From NCBI GenBank assembly GCA_029100405.1, contig JAQXPG010000103.1:1-32322 (forward strand): a stretch of DNA of 32,322 bases, read 5' to 3'. Numbering within the stretch: the first letter of the stretch is position 1; each line of letters starts with the position of its first letter. Below the pieces are notes generated by a model that did no database searches, had not been told where the DNA came from, and was given only the letters and a program-made list of their open reading frames with translations. Shown here in pieces: positions 14,542-22,818 of the stretch. Origin of the DNA: Lachnospiraceae bacterium (lineage in GTDB: Bacteria > Bacillota > Clostridia > Lachnospirales > Lachnospiraceae). Position numbers and translations under genes: made by a program.

Positions 14542-14584
14542 TCAATCAAATAACCGACTGTGGTTGGCCGCTGGCAGAATATGA

Positions 14585-14657
14585 GTGGCATTAGCTCAGT
14601 TGGTAGAGCACCTGACTTTTAATCAGGTTGTCGGGGGTTCAAATCCCCCATGCCACA
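14585..14657 (+). tRNA. tRNA-Lys (TTT)
   Basis: The acceptor GTGGCAT pairs with ATGCCAC. The anticodon stem CTGAC/ (T)CAGG region holds loop TTTTAAT with anticodon TTT, and the T loop is TTCAAAT. The discriminator is A and no CCA is encoded. Last gene of the operon. Confidence 0.97.
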
Positions 14658-14667
14658 CTTAAGATGG

Positions 14668-14703
14668 AACGTGTGAAACTTTTGGTTTCACACGTTTTTT
14701 TAT
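14668..14703 (+). terminator. Intrinsic terminator of the tRNA operon
   Basis: A 12-bp stem AACGTGTGAAAC/GTTTCACACGTT with a short T-rich loop is followed by a run of T. It begins 10 bases after tRNA-Lys. Confidence 0.95.
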
Positions 14704-14710
14704 TTTCTTT

Positions 14711-15104
14711 CAAAATCCGGTAGTTGTAGGCCTGAGTCTGGAGAGAGTTATCGTAATAGAAGCTGCTTTTCCAAAATCCGATAGTCTCGGGGCTTGAGTT
14801 AGGAAGAATTATCGTAATAGAAGCAGCTTTTCTAAGATCCGATAGTTGCGGGGCTGGGTTTGGAGAGAATTATCGTAACAGAAGCTGTTTTTCCGGAATC
14901 CGATAGTTGCGGGGCTTGATTTTGCCGAAAACAGAGGAAAATATCGTGATAGGACTTGTTTTATCAAATTACGATAGGGAATCCATGCTTGCACTATCGT
15001 AAAATCTTAATTTGTTTTGTACTACGATAATTGAGGCCGGATAGGCGTGGGATAGGCTTGTTCACTATCGTAATTTGGAAATTTCATTCCTACTACGATA
15101 TTTG
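14711..15104. repeat. Palindromic TATCGTA repeat array, locus 2
   Basis: A half unit and about six full units of the family seen at 3495-3842. Left units read TTATCGTAATAGAAGC, a spacer, then ATCCGATAGTTGCGGGGC. After the central dyad TTACGATAG (14969-14977) with CTATCGTAA (14994-15002), the units run in the opposite sense (CACTATCGTAA, a spacer, ACTACGATAW). The array lies between the plus-strand tRNA operon and the minus-strand MATE gene, again a convergent junction. No gene is seen in it. Confidence 0.85.
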
Positions 15105-15120
15105 AGCAAGTCCCGGCTCT

Positions 15121-15180
15121 TTGGGGTACCCCTCAACAAATCTGGGGTACTTCCAACAAACCCAGGGGACACCCAACAAA
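15121..15180. repeat. 20-bp tandem repeat, three units
   Basis: Three abutting 20-bp units end in CAACAAA, with a core of GGGGTACCCC, GGGGTACTTC or GGGGACACCC. They lie between the palindromic array and the duplicated MATE gene end. Function is unknown. Confidence 0.75.
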
Positions 15181-15182
15181 CT

Positions 15183-15290
15183 TTAAGACATCAATTGAAT
15201 TGCCATCCCGGTCGGATTATGATCCATCAACTTACATTAAGACATCAATTGACTTGCCATCCCGGTCGGATCACGATCCATCAACTTGCT
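15183..15290. repeat. 54-bp tandem duplication across the MATE gene stop codon
   Basis: Copies at 15183-15236 and 15237-15290 differ at only a few positions. The right copy contains the last codons and TGA stop of the minus-strand MATE gene. The left copy is outside the gene and has TAA at the equivalent place. Confidence 0.88.
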
Positions 15291-16656
15291 TCCGGCCCTT
15301 TATCACCCTCTGCCGCTGCATGACACTGTAATAAACCAGGATTACATAGGCCCCGGCGGTCAGCCAGGCGGTCTGATGAGTCAGACAGATGGCAGTGAAA
15401 CCGAGCCGTGGAACCATGGTCAGGGCGAAGACAGTCCGTGCAATCATCTCAATCACACCGGATCCGACGGCACGCCCCGGGTAGCCCATCCCCTGGAGAG
15501 CCGGCCGGAAGACATTGACCGGCGTCACCATGAAAAACATGAATCCGACATAGGTCAAAAAGCGGGAAGCGATCCTTAGAATCCGGCCACTGTTTGCCTG
15601 ATTTGTTGAGAGAAAGAGGGATGCGGTCGTATGGCCCGTCAATGCCATCAGGGACCCGAAGATCAGCCCGTAAAGGAGGCCGAGCAGGGCGGCGGACCGG
15701 ACTCCGGAGCGAATGCGGTCCAGCTTCCCGGCTCCGAAATTCTGCCCGACATAGGTGGCAACGGACGAGGAAAGAGCGACATAGGGACACATCACAAACT
15801 GTTCGACACGGTCTCCGGCGGTATAGCCGGCGATATAGATAGAGCCCAGGGCATTGTTTGACGACTGCATCACCATGCTGCCGATGCCTGTAATGGAGAA
15901 TTGCAGTCCCATGGGAAGCCCCATGACAAGAAGCTTGGCGGCGACATCTTTGGACAGGATACGATTTTCTCTTCTCGGATGCAGGATCTGCATTTTTCTC
16001 CAAATATAGACCAGGCAGAGGAAACCACTAAGAAGCTGAGATGTAATGGTCGCGATGGCAGCTCCGGCGCAGCCCCAGTCTAATACAGCAACACAAAAGA
16101 GGTCCAGGAAGATATTGATGATAGAAGAGGTCAGAAGGAATAGGAAAGGGATCCGGCTGTTTCCTACAGCTCGAAGAAGAGAAGCCTGCAGGTTATAAAA
16201 GAGGGTAAAAGGAAGCCCAAGGAAAATAATGCGGAGATATAGAGTCGCGTTTCCTGCTATTTCATCTGAGACATTCAAGAGGTGAATGATCTGGCCGGTA
16301 AGGAGAGCCGTGGCACTTGTCAGGACCAGGGAAATCCCCAGAGTCAAAAGGATGGCATGATAGAGGAAGGTGCGCATTTTTCCATAGTCTCCCGCACCGA
16401 ATTGTTGGGCAACCGGAATGGCAAAGCCGTCGCAGATGCCACTGCAGAAGCCGAGAATCATGAACTGAACGCTGGTGGAAGCACCGACAGCGGCGAGTGC
16501 ATTGGCTCCGAGGATCCGGCCGACAATGATGGAGTCCGCCATGTTATAGGTCTGCTGTACCAGCTGGCCGAGAAGAACCGGAAGCATAAAGCGAAGGAGG
16601 AGCCGAACCGGGCTTCCCTGGGTCATATTCTGTACTTGATTGGAAGACTCTGACAT
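15271..16656 (-). CDS. MATE family multidrug/organic cation efflux transporter
   Basis: A 461-residue membrane protein with about 12 hydrophobic helices. The N-terminal part has the typical MATE pattern: MLPVLLGQLVQQTYNMADSI, then GANALAAVGAS and CDGFAIPVAQQFGAGDY, with an equivalent repeat half later (VATYVGQNFGAGKLDRI). Such proteins export drugs or metabolites in exchange for Na+ or H+. ATG 16656 is preferred because AGAGG lies eight bases upstream; an ATG at 16686 has no ribosome site. An extended -10 promoter (16700-16708) sits just upstream. The last codons lie in a 54-bp tandem duplication. The substrate cannot be predicted. Confidence 0.93.
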   Translation of the reverse strand: MSESSNQVQNMTQGSPVRLLLRFMLPVLLGQLVQQTYNMADSIIVGRILGANALAAVGASTSVQFMILGFCSGICDGFAIPVAQQFGAGDYGKMRTFLYHAILLTLGISLVLTSATALLTGQIIHLLNVSDEIAGNATLYLRIIFLGLPFTLFYNLQASLLRAVGNSRIPFLFLLTSSIINIFLDLFCVAVLDWGCAGAAIATITSQLLSGFLCLVYIWRKMQILHPRRENRILSKDVAAKLLVMGLPMGLQFSITGIGSMVMQSSNNALGSIYIAGYTAGDRVEQFVMCPYVALSSSVATYVGQNFGAGKLDRIRSGVRSAALLGLLYGLIFGSLMALTGHTTASLFLSTNQANSGRILRIASRFLTYVGFMFFMVTPVNVFRPALQGMGYPGRAVGSGVIEMIARTVFALTMVPRLGFTAICLTHQTAWLTAGAYVILVYYSVMQRQRVIKGRKQVDGS

Positions 16657-16699
16657 GTGTGTTTCCTCTGATATAACATAAGACATAAACTTTCGACTT

Positions 16700-16708
16700 A
16701 TTATAACA
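16700..16708 (-). promoter_or_regulatory. Extended -10 promoter of the MATE gene
   Basis: On the minus strand TGTTATAAT is a perfect extended -10 (TGnTATAAT), about 45 bases before ATG 16656. No matching -35 is seen 17 bases upstream. A small GGAGG/CCTCC dyad lies at about -35. Confidence 0.65.
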
Positions 16709-16746
16709 GTTTAAGAGGAGGATTCCTCCGTCTTTTTTTCATAAAT

Positions 16747-16786
16747 ACAAAAACCAGCCGGCGTCTCAAGAAGACGCCGGCTGGTT
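16747..16786 (-). terminator. Intrinsic terminator of the chemoreceptor transcript
   Basis: A perfect 15-bp stem, AACCAGCCGGCGTCT (16752-16766) with its complement at 16772-16786, has a five-base loop. On the minus strand the stem is followed by TTTTTG. It would end the transcript running leftward from the chemoreceptor gene, 200 bases after its stop. Confidence 0.92.
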
Positions 16787-16873
16787 CTATATCTGTTACT
16801 ATATTATGATCAGTTTTTATATGATGATCCTTGTCAAAGTTTGGAAACAACGCGTAATCAAATCATTGTTGTA

Positions 16874-17025
16874 TCATTTCTTCAACTGAAGCTTGGCAAC
16901 CAACTGGCTCATCATTTCTTCAACTGAAGCTTGGCAAGCAACTGATTCATCATTTCTTCAACTGAAGCTTGGCAACCAATTGGTTCATCATTTCTTCAAC
17001 TGAAACTTGGCAACCAACTGGTTCA
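16874..17025. repeat. 38-bp tandem repeat (four copies) starting at the chemoreceptor 3' end
   Basis: Units start at 16874, 16912, 16950 and 16988. The last holds the final 13 codons and stop of the minus-strand chemoreceptor gene; the other three lie downstream. Each downstream copy can read ATGATGAAC through AAATGA, a 13-codon mini-frame starting MMNQL and overlapping the preceding stop. Confidence 0.92.
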
Positions 17026-19312
17026 TCATTTCAGCCTGAGAGGAGAGCTCTTCACTTGCAGCTGCACTCTCCTGTGCTGTTGCAGAGTTGGTCTGTACGA
17101 CAGAGGAAATCTGATCAATTCCCTGAGTGACTTCGGCAACCCCGGCATTCTGCTTCTTGGATGCCTCGGAAACCTGAGCAACCAGACTGTCGATGTCGTG
17201 GAAGCTGTTTTCTACCTTATGCAAGGCTGCAGCGGTTTCTTCTGTAATGGTAGCGCCCTTTTCGACAGCGCGGATCGTATCTTCGATGAGATGAGCCGTA
17301 TCTCCGGCTGCATCCTGAGATTTCTTGGCAAGGTTTCCAACCTCGTCTGCGACAACGGCAAAGCCCTTGCCTGCCGAGCCGGCCCGTGCTGCCTCAATGG
17401 AAGCGTTGAGGGCCAGGATATTGGTCTGGAAAGCAATATCATCAATGGTCTTGATGATCTTATTGATCTCGCCGGCCTTGGCCGTGATTTCCTGCATTGC
17501 CTCTGACATCTCCTGCATCTTTTGGTTGGAGAGAGCAACATCATCGGAAGAGGAACGGCTGATGGAAGCTGCTTCCATACTTCGGTTGGCGGTCTCCTGG
17601 ATCTGAGTGGAGATGTCATTCATATTCGTAGACAGATCTTCCAGAGAAGCAGCCTGTTCGGTAGATCCTTGCGCAAGAGCCTGGGCACCGGATGCTACCT
17701 GAGAGCTTCCGCTGGAAACCTGATCGGCAGCAGTCCGAATGTCGCCCATGGTGTCAGACAGCTTGTCTGTGATCTCCACAAGGGAATCATAGAGGGGCTG
17801 GTAACCGCCGACATAGTAATGACGCTTTACATCGAGGTCTACATTGAAATTGCCACGCGCCATCTCATCCAAAACACGGGACAGGTCGTTTATAATATGG
17901 CGGAGACGGGACATCAGGTGGGAAATGCCGGTTACAAGATTTCCGATCTCATCCTTGCCCTGATAGTTCAATCGGATATCAAAATCACCATCGATAACCT
18001 TATCTGCAGCCTGGCTGACTTCCTTCAGAGGCGAGAGAGCTTTTCGCAGCAGACTGACGATCAAAACGATCAGGAGGAGTCCGATGATAATGCCACAGAT
18101 GATAACCAGATTCGTCAGCATAAAGGTGGCATGATTATATTCTTTCATCGGGACTGCTGTCTGAATCCACCAGGTTGTCTGTCCGGCATCGACCGGGGTA
18201 TAGAAACGCATGACCTGACCGGAGGAAGAACTTGTCTGAATATTGAATTCTTTACCCTTGGTCCACTGCTTGGAAATCTTATCGAAGGTGGTGGAGTCTA
18301 CGGTCTTATTGAAATCCTTGCCAATGACTTTCTCGTGTGTGCTGAAGAGAATATTTTGGTGCTCGTTAATCAGATTGACATAAGCGTTAGGATACTCCGG
18401 CATACGCACTGCGATGGTACGGAAGACATCGGCTTTCAGATCTACTTCGACGACACCCATAAATCCGGCATCTGTTATGATGGGATAGTAGGCGCTGATC
18501 ATATTGACGCCATCTTCCTTGTAGGCGTTGGTGAAACCGGCTTTGGCTTCACTTCCAAGGACCTTGGCCGGCTTATAGTAATCCTCTTCGGAGTAGGAAC
18601 TGTAAGGCAAATTTTCAATGCTGTTATCCTTCAGATCTTCCTTGTTCAGATAGGGCGCATAGACCTGGGCGGAAGCAGAAAAGGCACCCGGCTCGAAGAA
18701 GACACCTGCACCGACAACATCCGGGTTATCGGATACGACCTCGAAAATGGTATTGATGATGACGCCTTCGGCATCAAAACGACTTGCCGGAATCGGAGCA
18801 CCGGTCAGGCGGCTGATATAGTTTGCACTGACAGCCTGAGGCTGGCCCTGAATCTCACCCTGGGTTGCCCAGGAAGCAGTAATAGCTGAGTCCATGCTGT
18901 CAGGCTCAGCATACATTTTTTTCAGAGCCTGCTGAATTGTGTTATTGACACTATCGGTTGTCTGTAAGGTCGTCTTGACCTGATTGCGGTTTTTCTCGCT
19001 GATGTTAAAGAAGAGCTTGTTTGTCGACTGACGAACCGAACGCGCAACGACAATAGAAACTACGGTATTCATTGCAAAGAAGGACAGTGCAATGACAATC
19101 GCACAGATCAGGGCAAGACGAGCGGCCAGGCTGTGAAAACCGGAGGACTTGCTTTTCCTCCCTTTGCTTTTTTTAGAGGCAGCAGATGCCTTCTCTGATG
19201 CTTTCTTTTGTTCTTCTATCGATATTTGTCCGGATTTACTTTGTTCAGACCTGGAGGACTCCGTCTGGGTGGACGGATCTGCCTTCAAGCGCCTTTTCTT
19301 GAATGCTTTCAT
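16988..19312 (-). CDS. Methyl-accepting chemotaxis protein (dCache-HAMP-MCP signal domain)
   Basis: A 774-residue transmembrane receptor. A 60-residue Lys/Ser-rich cytoplasmic tail precedes TM1 (about 64-90). A large extracytoplasmic sensor of dCache type follows, then TM2 near residues 390-415, a HAMP domain, and a coiled-coil signalling domain with the conserved hairpin [21 protein letters not shown] and [17 protein letters not shown]. It would bind a small ligand and control CheA. The ligand is unknown. The ATG at 19312 follows AGGAG by seven bases; a GTG 15 bases upstream lies inside that site. It lies downstream of pfk on the same strand (123-base gap) and ends in a tandem-repeated 3' segment. 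No other chemotaxis gene is in the window. Confidence 0.93.
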   Translation of the reverse strand: MKAFKKRRLKADPSTQTESSRSEQSKSGQISIEEQKKASEKASAASKKSKGRKSKSSGFHSLAARLALICAIVIALSFFAMNTVVSIVVARSVRQSTNKLFFNISEKNRNQVKTTLQTTDSVNNTIQQALKKMYAEPDSMDSAITASWATQGEIQGQPQAVSANYISRLTGAPIPASRFDAEGVIINTIFEVVSDNPDVVGAGVFFEPGAFSASAQVYAPYLNKEDLKDNSIENLPYSSYSEEDYYKPAKVLGSEAKAGFTNAYKEDGVNMISAYYPIITDAGFMGVVEVDLKADVFRTIAVRMPEYPNAYVNLINEHQNILFSTHEKVIGKDFNKTVDSTTFDKISKQWTKGKEFNIQTSSSSGQVMRFYTPVDAGQTTWWIQTAVPMKEYNHATFMLTNLVIICGIIIGLLLIVLIVSLLRKALSPLKEVSQAADKVIDGDFDIRLNYQGKDEIGNLVTGISHLMSRLRHIINDLSRVLDEMARGNFNVDLDVKRHYYVGGYQPLYDSLVEITDKLSDTMGDIRTAADQVSSGSSQVASGAQALAQGSTEQAASLEDLSTNMNDISTQIQETANRSMEAASISRSSSDDVALSNQKMQEMSEAMQEITAKAGEINKIIKTIDDIAFQTNILALNASIEAARAGSAGKGFAVVADEVGNLAKKSQDAAGDTAHLIEDTIRAVEKGATITEETAAALHKVENSFHDIDSLVAQVSEASKKQNAGVAEVTQGIDQISSVVQTNSATAQESAAASEELSSQAEMMNQLVAKFQLKK

Positions 19313-19317
19313 AATAA

Positions 19318-19374
19318 ATCTCCTCACCTTAACAATGATTACAGAGAAATATCGTCAGAAAAGGGTGAGGAGAT
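19318..19374. promoter_or_regulatory. Inverted repeat and possible sigma-D-like promoter before the chemoreceptor gene
   Basis: Perfect 11-bp arms ATCTCCTCACC (19318-19328) and GGTGAGGAGAT (19364-19374) flank 35 bases; the first arm contains the chemoreceptor ribosome site. In the loop, minus strand GACGATAT (19349-19356) is one base from the sigma-D -10 GCCGATAT, but the -35 region (TATC versus TAAA) is poor. In mRNA the arms could sequester the ribosome site. Confidence 0.4.
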
Positions 19375-19435
19375 AATGAAAAAAATGTTAATTTTTCTAA
19401 GAATTTTCCATGTTTCTTGTGGATATTGGTGGAGA

Positions 19436-20515
19436 TTACTCGTCACCGAAGGTGACACCCATTAACTTGGCATCTTTGATCACTTCGCCCTCCGGATCGA
19501 CATATTTCAGCTTTCCAGCGCTTTCTGCGAGAGGAATAGAGGTGATCTCTCCGGCCTGACTTACAACGAGACGGCCGAACTTCTTATTCATGATTAGCTT
19601 TGCACCTTCAATGCCGAAGCGGGTGGCATACATTCTGTCATAGGCAACCGGGGATCCGCCTCTCTGGGCATGCCCGATGACTGCAGTGCGAACCTCGATA
19701 TCAGGAAGTATTTCGGAGAGCTGGTTTGCTATTTCTACGACAACGCTGGCACCGTTTCGGGCCGCCACCTTGGCCTTGTATTCTTTCTTGGACAGTTTGG
19801 CGTCTTCCTTGGAGATGGCACCTTCCGCGCAGGCAATCACAGTAAAATTCTTGCCGATTTTCTGCCGCCTTTTGACCCTCTTGGCAACCACGTTGATGTC
19901 ATATGGGATCTCGGGCAGGAGAATAATCTCCTCGCCGGCGGCCAGACCTGCTGCCAGTGTGATATGACCAACCCTGTGCCCCATGATCTCTACCACGAAG
20001 ACACGGGTATGGGATTCTGCTGTTGTATGGATCTCGTCCAGATTCCGCACGGCAACATCAATGGCAGACTGGAAACCGAACGTATAATCGGTGCCGTAAA
20101 TATCATTGTCTATGGTTTTCGGCAGCCCGATGACATTCAAGCCCTCTTCGGACAGCATATTGGCGGACTTCAGAGAACCATTTCCACCCAGAACGCAAAG
20201 CGCATCCAGCTTCAGCTCCTGATAGGTCTTTTTCATGGCAGAGACCTTGTCAAAACCATCCTCAATGACCCGCATTTTCTTAAAAGGGCAGCGGGAAGTG
20301 CCGAGAATGGTGCCGCCCTGGCTTACGATGCCGGAGAAATCGCGCGGCGTCATCTTGATGTAATCCTTATACATGAGTCCGCGATAGCCGTAACGGAAAC
20401 CGATGATCTCCAGATCCGGAATATTATTGTAGAGAGTCTTGGCCAGTCCCCGCATGGTTGCGTTCAAAGCCTGGCAGTCCCCACCGCTTGTCAGAATACC
20501 TACCCGATATGCCAT
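19436..20515 (-). CDS. pfkA: 6-phosphofructokinase
   Basis: This 359-residue glycolytic enzyme phosphorylates fructose 6-phosphate to the 1,6-bisphosphate. Visible motifs are TSGGDCQALNATMRG near the N terminus, GGTILGTSRCP, LGGNGS (109-114), LPKTIDND (131-138, with Asp136 as catalytic base), MGHRVGH and GHAQRGGSP. By E. coli numbering the donor-site positions 104 and 124 are Gly (Gly113) and Lys (Lys133). Gly at 104 favours ATP over pyrophosphate, Lys at 124 is the pyrophosphate-type residue, and position 103 is Asn instead of Asp. ATP dependence is therefore likely but not certain. AAAGGAG lies six bases before ATG. It follows ppk by 39 bases, so the two are probably co-transcribed. Confidence 0.92.
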   Translation of the reverse strand: MAYRVGILTSGGDCQALNATMRGLAKTLYNNIPDLEIIGFRYGYRGLMYKDYIKMTPRDFSGIVSQGGTILGTSRCPFKKMRVIEDGFDKVSAMKKTYQELKLDALCVLGGNGSLKSANMLSEEGLNVIGLPKTIDNDIYGTDYTFGFQSAIDVAVRNLDEIHTTAESHTRVFVVEIMGHRVGHITLAAGLAAGEEIILLPEIPYDINVVAKRVKRRQKIGKNFTVIACAEGAISKEDAKLSKKEYKAKVAARNGASVVVEIANQLSEILPDIEVRTAVIGHAQRGGSPVAYDRMYATRFGIEGAKLIMNKKFGRLVVSQAGEITSIPLAESAGKLKYVDPEGEVIKDAKLMGVTFGDE

Positions 20516-20554
20516 AAGATGCTCCTTTCTCGGAATGAATATTTTCCCGAAATC

Positions 20555-22621
20555 TTATTTGCCTTCTTCATCAGACGTATTGTTCAGCGTGAATCCCGAG
20601 AAGAAATATTCCTGAGAATTCAGCTTTTCCTTCTTGTTCCGGACCTTCCGGTACTTGCCGTCAGATCCCAGCTCACAGGCCTTGACATTATCCTGCAGCA
20701 TAATTCGGAACATGGACAGGATCTTATTCCGACAGCTTTCATTGTAGATCGGTGCGGCAATTTCAACCCTTCGCTCTAAGTTTCTCGTCATGAGATCCGC
20801 CGATGAAATATAGACCGCGGGATTCTCTGCACCGAAGATATAGATTCTGGAGTGCTCGAGGTAGCGGCCGACAATCGAAATAATATGGATATTATCCGTA
20901 TAACCCTGTATGCCGGGCGTGATACATGAGATGCCACGAACGATCATATCGATTTTGACGCCGGCCTGGCTGGCCTCGACCAGCTTTTCAATGACGGGCT
21001 TACTGGTGACAGAATTACATTTAAAACCAATATAAGCAGGCTTTTTCTGCTTTGCCTTCTCGATTTCCTGATCAATATAGGAAAGGATACGGTCCTGCAT
21101 GGCATGCGGGGCAACCATCAATTCATTGATATGACGGATGGTCTGTTCCTGAGCCAGATGATTAAAAACGGTATTGGCGTCCTCACCGATGGATCTTTTG
21201 CTGGTCATGAGGCAGAGGTCGGTATAGAGCTGGGCTGTTTTCTCGTTGTAATTTCCGGTACCGATCTGAGTGATATACTGCACCCTGTCGGTCTTATCCA
21301 GATAAGTAATCAGGCAGAGCTTACTATGCACCTTATAGCCGTTCAGGCCATAGATGACATGAGCACCGGCCTTCTCCAGAGCTTTGGACTGTTCAATGTT
21401 GTTTTCTTCATCGAAACGGGCACGGAGCTCGACAAGGACCACCACATCCTTTCCATTCTCAACCGCACGAATCAGAGACTTGATGACTCGGGAATTCTTT
21501 GCAACCCGGTAAAGGGTCATCTTGATACTGGCAACGTTTGGATCTGTTGCGGCTTCATCCAGAAGACGGAGAAAAGGCGACATGGATTCGAAGGGATAAG
21601 CAAGGAGGATATCATGCTTCAAAATCTGCCGGATCATAGGAGTCCGGTTTTCTACCATCGTGGAATTCTGCGGAAGCAGAGGGTGGTAGAAAAGCTCCGG
21701 ATGGCTTCCCCTTAACAGGTCACGGATCTCTCCGAAGAAAGAGAAGTCCAGAGGACTTTCGGACAGGAAGAGCTGTTTGTCTTTCAAATCCAGGAAATTC
21801 GCCATCATGGAGAGCTCCTGTTTTTCTAAACCCGGCGTATATTCCAGTCGTAAGGGGTGGAGCTTCCTCCGCTTCCGAATCAGATTCTCCATCATGGACC
21901 GATAATCGTCGCTGTCCTCCATTTCGTCCTCATCGATATCGGCGGATCGTGTGACACGGATAACGCTTGCGGCCTCTACCTTCTGATTTCGGAAAATCTG
22001 AGGCAGATAATGCGTCAATACGTCTTCCAAGAGAATCAGAGAACCGTCTGACAGATGGATGAGCCGCATTTCTTCCGCATGGACGATTGAAACGATGCCG
22101 AGCTTCCGCTTGCCTTTTTTCGTGGTCAACTGGGCTGCCAGATAGAGGTCGTCATTATTTAAGAAAGGAAATGGCTGACGGCGGGAAATGATCTGCGGAG
22201 ACAAAAGGGGCAGAATCTGGCTCTCAAAATAAGAATCCAGAAAGTCCAAGTCTTCTTTCCGCTCGATTTCATCGAAAGAAAGGAGACGGACACCATATTT
22301 CCTCAGCGCTTTGACTGCTTCTTTATAATAACGGTCCTTCTTCCTGTTCAGAATGCGGATGCGTCCCAGAATGGCATGAATCTGCTCTTCAGCCGTCATA
22401 TAGGTCTTGTTTTCCCGTTCGGTCGGATAATAAAGCATCTCGTCATAAAGAGAGCCGACCCTTACACGAAAAAATTCGTCCAGATTGGTTTGATAGATCG
22501 AGATAAAAGACAGCTTCTCAGCCAGGGGGACATTCTTGTCCTTGGCCTGCATGAGAACGCGGTCATTGAATTTTAACCAGGACAGTTCACGGTTTTCTCT
22601 GTAAATTGCTTGATCTTTCAT
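20555..22621 (-). CDS. ppk1: Polyphosphate kinase 1
   Basis: A 688-residue enzyme that reversibly polymerises the gamma-phosphate of ATP into polyphosphate, with normal PPK1 length. The N-terminal region begins YRENRELSWLKFNDRVL. Later come ISIYQTNLDEFFRVRVGSL, ELRARFDEENNIEQSKALE, GYKVHSKLCLI with His432 as the autophosphorylated histidine, the second histidine in RYLEHSRIYIF, and SSADLMTRNLERRVE. ATG 22621 follows AGGAG by seven bases; in-frame codons further upstream lack a ribosome site. It is first in a probable ppk-pfk-mcp unit and divergent from the histidine phosphatase gene. Confidence 0.95.
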   Translation of the reverse strand: MKDQAIYRENRELSWLKFNDRVLMQAKDKNVPLAEKLSFISIYQTNLDEFFRVRVGSLYDEMLYYPTERENKTYMTAEEQIHAILGRIRILNRKKDRYYKEAVKALRKYGVRLLSFDEIERKEDLDFLDSYFESQILPLLSPQIISRRQPFPFLNNDDLYLAAQLTTKKGKRKLGIVSIVHAEEMRLIHLSDGSLILLEDVLTHYLPQIFRNQKVEAASVIRVTRSADIDEDEMEDSDDYRSMMENLIRKRRKLHPLRLEYTPGLEKQELSMMANFLDLKDKQLFLSESPLDFSFFGEIRDLLRGSHPELFYHPLLPQNSTMVENRTPMIRQILKHDILLAYPFESMSPFLRLLDEAATDPNVASIKMTLYRVAKNSRVIKSLIRAVENGKDVVVLVELRARFDEENNIEQSKALEKAGAHVIYGLNGYKVHSKLCLITYLDKTDRVQYITQIGTGNYNEKTAQLYTDLCLMTSKRSIGEDANTVFNHLAQEQTIRHINELMVAPHAMQDRILSYIDQEIEKAKQKKPAYIGFKCNSVTSKPVIEKLVEASQAGVKIDMIVRGISCITPGIQGYTDNIHIISIVGRYLEHSRIYIFGAENPAVYISSADLMTRNLERRVEIAAPIYNESCRNKILSMFRIMLQDNVKACELGSDGKYRKVRNKKEKLNSQEYFFSGFTLNNTSDEEGK

Positions 22622-22705
22622 AATCTTTCTCCTGCATACTCCCGGAATTGTATTTGATGCTGACAGACTGAACGGATTGCTAGCCATGCAGCATCGTGTT
22701 TATAA

Positions 22706-22740
22706 TATATTATGACACATACCAGATACAAGAGGTATGA
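22706..22740 (-). promoter_or_regulatory. Possible ppk promoter within a small inverted repeat
   Basis: On the minus strand TTGTAT and TATTAT are spaced 18 bases apart in an AT-rich stretch. The -35-like box lies between inverted arms CATACC and GGTATG separated by 10 bases, which could be an operator. Both boxes are imperfect. Confidence 0.35.
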
Positions 22741-22818
22741 AAATTCAGTAGATTTTACAGATTCTTTACAAATGGTTGACAGTTCATACTGCAGTCATAC
22801 AGAAAGGAAAGAGACAAT

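Noticed and set aside
19376..19465. Possible 29-codon plus-strand gene (MKKMLIFLRIF) with AGGAG five bases before ATG
   Set aside because: Its ribosome site is just the second arm of an inverted repeat that contains the chemoreceptor ribosome site, and its end lies antisense to pfk. No other support.
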